This document shows positions 5,793 through 8,244 of a stretch of DNA of 8,244 nt, piece by piece; within the stretch, counting starts at the first letter, position 1; each line of letters begins with the position of its first letter. The translations under genes were made by a program, and so were the position numbers. The stretch covers positions 1 to 8,244 of the forward strand of contig JANYIP010000250.1 of assembly GCA_025361995.1 (NCBI GenBank). Direction: 5' to 3'. The notes beneath the pieces are model-generated. The model was not told where the DNA came from. It saw nothing but the letters and a program-made list of their open reading frames with translations, and did not search any database. This DNA comes from Streptomycetales bacterium (GTDB lineage Bacteria; Actinomycetota; Actinomycetes; Prado026).

Positions 5793-6998
5793 TCAGTTGA
5801 GCAATGCGATACCGAAGACGTGATAGGCAACGACGAGCACGTAGGCGCAGGTAACAACCCATACGGCCGTGGGACGCAACCGCCAGAGCACCAGGAACAG
5901 AACCGAGACCACGATCCACTTGACTCCAAGTCCGCCGGCTCGGACCAGAGGATTGGCCTCAGTGACGTGCCTGGTCGCCAGACCGACTCCTGTAGCCAGC
6001 GCGTCTACCGTGTTCGCCAGCAACCCGACGACGAGCGCGACTCCTTCCCGTCGTTCGAGGGATGCCGTTGTCGATGCAAACCACGTCGTCGCTCCGAGAG
6101 TCGCCGCTGCAACCAGAGCAATCACCGCAAGCAAGAGGATGGTGTGGGTATCTGAGGACTGCCCGTCGATCTGGCCCGGCTGCACGTTTAGTCGCTGAAC
6201 GCCACTCCAGGGGTCTCTGTCCCCGAGCAGTCCTGCAGCTGCGTCGAGGATCACCGCCCCAACTGGTAGCCAGAGCGCCATCCGTGGGAGCTGGCCGCGT
6301 GCGACCGCGACGCCGAGAAGCAGACTCGGCACGAGCACCGGGGCATTGTCTAGCAGGAAGCCTGTAGCGTTCCCGAGGTTTGCTGCGGTGCCGGCCATCA
6401 ACCCGCTAGTCGAGGCGATCATGAGCGTGATCACTGCCTGCATTCCCAGCGCTGCTACCAAATGTCTGTTCCGGACCGATTTCGAGGTCACCTCGACGGA
6501 TGTCAGAGCACCGTTCAGCAGCCAGGCACCGACGAGGACCGTCGCGAGATCGAACGCCGCCCAACCGGTCGACCACAGCGTGAGCGTCGAGGGCGCCCAG
6601 TGAGCGCTCAGGGACGGAACCGACCCACCGAGCGGGCGAGGAGCCCAAGCTGCGAGGAGGCTCGATGAGAGATCAGACGGGATTCTGTGTTGCCAGGTCG
6701 AGGCCGCGACGGCTGCGCCAGCTCCGAGGACCCAGGCGTGCTGGCGTCCCGAAACGGCGGCTGTAGCCGCTGCCAGCGCTCCCGCTGCCACGGTCCAGGC
6801 AGCAACCTCCAGGCTCGCCGAGAGCATCGTGGAGAACGACAGCTCGCCTGCGGGGAGCCCAAAGAGCATGCGGGTAGCAAGCCAGGCTCCAAGAAGGGCG
6901 CCGGCCCAGGCCCAGCGCACCCGAACCGGGGCGCGGGCAGCCGACTGGACTGTCGTGTCCGTTGGCTGACTGTCTCTGACCGTCTCCCCGATGCTCAT
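5793..6998 (-). CDS. polytopic membrane protein with DUF5658-like C-terminal domain
   Basis: A 401-residue, very hydrophobic protein with roughly nine or ten predicted membrane segments after a polar N-terminus of about 28 residues. The last 80 residues look like the DUF5658 family: LLANTVDALATG with D332 and T336 in a membrane helix, then the E347-A-N-P350 motif, K360 at the start of the next helix, and one more hydrophobic segment ending the protein. The first 300 residues (segments near 29-46, 58-82 and 88-100, a loop, then further helices) resemble nothing I can name. Charged residues are few, with a polar stretch GDRDPWSGVQRLNVQ between two segments, perhaps an exposed loop. The ATG at 6996-6998 has GAGG 8 bases upstream. 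The gene diverges from the zinc-ribbon protein gene and converges on the secreted-protein gene. The function is unknown; the acidic residues within the membrane could suit a transporter or intramembrane enzyme. Confidence 0.8.
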   Translation of the reverse strand: MSIGETVRDSQPTDTTVQSAARAPVRVRWAWAGALLGAWLATRMLFGLPAGELSFSTMLSASLEVAAWTVAAGALAAATAAVSGRQHAWVLGAGAAVAASTWQHRIPSDLSSSLLAAWAPRPLGGSVPSLSAHWAPSTLTLWSTGWAAFDLATVLVGAWLLNGALTSVEVTSKSVRNRHLVAALGMQAVITLMIASTSGLMAGTAANLGNATGFLLDNAPVLVPSLLLGVAVARGQLPRMALWLPVGAVILDAAAGLLGDRDPWSGVQRLNVQPGQIDGQSSDTHTILLLAVIALVAAATLGATTWFASTTASLERREGVALVVGLLANTVDALATGVGLATRHVTEANPLVRAGGLGVKWIVVSVLFLVLWRLRPTAVWVVTCAYVLVVAYHVFGIALLN

Positions 6999-7095
6999 CT
7001 GGTCAACCTCGACCGCGCAAGGGCTCGACTTGATCGATCGCTGGAAGCCCGCGAACGACCTTGAGTTGACCCTCGGAACCGTCGATCACCAGTCA

Positions 7096-7575
7096 GTGAC
7101 AGGCGGATTTCCGGAGGCGGGCGACGCGTACGCGGTCTGCGGCCGTTGTGGCAACGCGACCACGAGTGCCGGCTGGTGCGGTGAGTGTCATTGGCGTGTC
7201 GGCGTGAGCGCCGGTGGGCATACAACGTCTGCAGCCCCGCACGATCGCATTGTGTCTGTCACGAGGAGCCGCATCGGGAAGAGCGCCGTGACCTATGGTC
7301 CTGGGGGCCGGCTTGCATGGACCGTGGTGTTGCTGGGCGTCGACGTCCTGATCTACTGGTTCGACGGCCCGATCTTCGCCTTACCCGTGATCTTGATCTA
7401 CTCGTTCATGCTCCTGCCTAGGGCACTGCGGGACGTGTGGCGCGTACATAGCACTAGGACCGTCCTCGCGGGCCAAACCCCCAGCGTCTTTGGCTCCTGG
7501 CGAGCCGATCGAGTCGTGTTCGAGGTAACGGACGATGGCTCCACTCCCAAGCCCGACGGTCTCTCTCCTGGGTGA
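7096..7575 (+). CDS. zinc-ribbon protein with two membrane segments, unknown function
   Basis: About 159 residues if GTG at 7096 is used. A four-cysteine zinc ribbon lies near the N-terminus: C15-x2-C18-x9-C28-x2-C31 (CGRC and CGEC pairs). Two adjacent hydrophobic segments follow at about residues 73-89 and 92-108, broken by DGP, then a polar tail. This zinc-ribbon plus two-helix layout occurs in small bacterial membrane proteins of unknown role; the ribbon probably faces the cytoplasm. The start is uncertain. The frame is open back to an ATG at 6991, but that would overlap the divergent membrane-protein gene and its ribosome site, and TTG at 7066 is another option. None has a clear Shine-Dalgarno. 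The shared 5' region with the divergent gene hints that the two are regulated together. Confidence 0.6.
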   Translation: MTGGFPEAGDAYAVCGRCGNATTSAGWCGECHWRVGVSAGGHTTSAAPHDRIVSVTRSRIGKSAVTYGPGGRLAWTVVLLGVDVLIYWFDGPIFALPVILIYSFMLLPRALRDVWRVHSTRTVLAGQTPSVFGSWRADRVVFEVTDDGSTPKPDGLSPG

Positions 7576-7884
7576 GGGCGCGGCGAGTGCGACCTGCGCC
7601 CGCGTTGCTTCGGCATAAGGCAGCTGGCTGACTTACCGACACGCCCAACCCAAGAGCCGGGCAGCAGGCTGCGTTGCTGCTCGCGACTGAGAGGGCTGCC
7701 TTTCCGTGCGGCTCCACGCAGATCCGCCCACGTCCGTCACGTCTATTTCGACGCCAGTAGGACCATCTCCTCGTTCTCCGCGGACGCCGAGCGAACAGAA
7801 TCGGGTCAGACATGTGCATCGGGGGTGGTTACCCTGGGCGGGAATGTTGTTGTCCTGCAACAGTATTCCGGGTGGTGTTGTCTG
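7576..7884. other. intergenic region before the relaxase gene
   Basis: About 300 bases without a convincing gene; frames open here on both strands show no recognisable domain and conflict with the relaxase frame. It holds one moderate hairpin at 7658-7683 (CGGGCAGCA pairing with TGCTGCTCG, 9 bp with one G-U, 8-base loop), which could end transcription of the zinc-ribbon gene. A stronger hairpin lies at 7841-7869. The promoter of the relaxase gene should be here, but I cannot pick clear -35 and -10 boxes. Confidence 0.5.
7841..7869. promoter_or_regulatory. 12-bp inverted repeat, candidate oriT or control hairpin
   Basis: GGAATGTTGTTG pairs with CAACAGTATTCC over 12 positions (10 Watson-Crick, two G-T) around a 5-base loop. 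It ends 15 bases before the relaxase GTG and is followed by GTGTTGTCTGG. MobF relaxases bind an inverted repeat next to their nic site, and oriT is often close to the relaxase gene, so this is a natural candidate. It could instead be an operator or an RNA structure controlling relaxase translation. No nic site is assigned. Confidence 0.45.
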
Positions 7885-8244
7885 GTGCTATCTTCTGCGA
7901 AGATCGGCCGCTCATCGTGGCGGTACTACCAGCGGACCGTCGCTGGGGGCGCGTGCGAGTACTACACCGAGCACGGTGACCGCCCCGGTCGATGGCACGG
8001 TCAAGGCCTGGCCGAGCTCGGCCTGACGCCCGGCGCGGTGGTGGCCGAGCAGGAGCTGGAGGCCATGTTCGGGCGCGCCTTGTCCCCGACCACCGGGTCG
8101 CCGCTGGGGCAGGGGTGGCGGGTGGACGCGGTCACCGGGTACGACCTGACGTTTTCCGCACCCAAGTCCGTCAGCGCCCTGTGGGCCCTGGGTGACCCGG
8201 CCACCGTTGGCGCGGTTGACGCTGCGCACACCGCCGCCGTCCAC
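7885..8244 (+). CDS. MobF-family (TrwC/TraI-type) conjugative relaxase, N-terminal part
   Basis: Only the first 120 residues are inside the window. They match the start of the TrwC relaxase domain. The N-terminus VLSSAKIGRSS is followed by a first tyrosine pair (Y14-Y15) and a second (Y26-Y27 in CEYYTEHGD), the two-pair layout from which MobF enzymes take their nicking tyrosines. Then come PGRWHGQGLAELGL and the signature TGYDLTFSAPKSVSALWAL (residues 84-102). The enzyme would cut one strand at oriT, stay covalently bound to its 5' end and lead it into the recipient. Family members are normally very large, with a C-terminal helicase, and the His metal triad would lie beyond the window. GTG at 7885 is chosen because it begins the conserved MLSxxK-like start; the Shine-Dalgarno is weak. 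The relaxase shows that the right-hand part of the window belongs to a conjugative or mobilizable element. Confidence 0.88.
   Translation, partial: MLSSAKIGRSSWRYYQRTVAGGACEYYTEHGDRPGRWHGQGLAELGLTPGAVVAEQELEAMFGRALSPTTGSPLGQGWRVDAVTGYDLTFSAPKSVSALWALGDPATVGAVDAAHTAAVH

Larger units (their letters stand above)
4019..8244. mobile_element. putative integrative conjugative/mobilizable element, left end; continues past the window
   Basis: Three observations support this call: a tRNA 3' remnant at one edge, phased direct repeats resembling integrase arm sites 95-170 bases inside it, and a MobF relaxase gene at the right edge of the window. The intact tRNA end lies on the left, so the element should extend rightwards. 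Inside are a frameshifted DUF1385 gene, a small secreted protein gene, a polytopic membrane protein gene and a zinc-ribbon membrane protein gene. No integrase, excisionase or replication gene is visible. The window is too short to tell an ICE, a mobilizable element or an integrated plasmid apart. The span from about 4040 to 4272 contains no convincing gene. Confidence 0.6.

Noticed and set aside
7454..7819. Minus-strand frame of 121 codons before the relaxase gene.
   Set aside because: Arg/Ser-rich shadow composition, no domain, and overlap with the zinc-ribbon gene.
7706..8026. Plus-strand frame of 106 codons overlapping the relaxase start.
   Set aside because: The frame used by the relaxase motifs is different and has strong family support.
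1..8244. CRISPR array, insertion sequence ends or transposase.
   Set aside because: No spaced repeat-spacer units beyond the short arrays described, no transposase motifs, and no terminal inverted repeats with target duplications were seen.

Overview
The window is high-GC DNA with GTG/TTG starts and hairpin terminators that mostly lack U-tracts. Together with WHG-type TetR regulators and a hydrolase-cyclase fusion gene, this suggests an Actinomycetota chromosome. A member of the Propionibacteriales or a relative is possible, but the genus cannot be fixed from the sequence.

Two regions with different histories appear to meet near position 4020-4040. The left part (1-~4020) looks like resident chromosome. 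In order it holds the C-terminal part of a TetR regulator with an odd Gly-X-Thr tandem repeat, a GNAT acetyltransferase (minus strand), a fusion of a degenerate alpha/beta hydrolase with a class III nucleotidyl cyclase (plus strand), and a minus-strand operon of an alpha/beta hydrolase followed by a second TetR regulator.

The junction carries the 3' end of a tRNA gene on the minus strand (T-loop through acceptor strand and A73). The rest of that tRNA is missing, and a hairpin terminator lies just downstream. The acceptor strand implies a C1:G72 tRNA, which points to tRNA-Pro. On the other side sit 12-bp-phased direct repeats of GTGACCA, as expected for tyrosine-integrase arm sites. I read this as the att boundary of an element integrated in a tRNA gene, extending right beyond the window.

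The presumed element (about 4040-8244+) carries a frameshifted DUF1385/YqhQ-like membrane protein gene, a small secreted four-cysteine protein, a polytopic membrane protein with a DUF5658-like C-terminus, a zinc-ribbon protein with two membrane segments, and the start of a MobF (TrwC-type) relaxase gene. A 12-bp hairpin 15 bases before the relaxase start is a candidate oriT or control structure. The relaxase supports a conjugative or mobilizable element. No integrase is visible; it would have to lie beyond the right edge. The cargo genes share a membrane/envelope theme, but their function is unknown.
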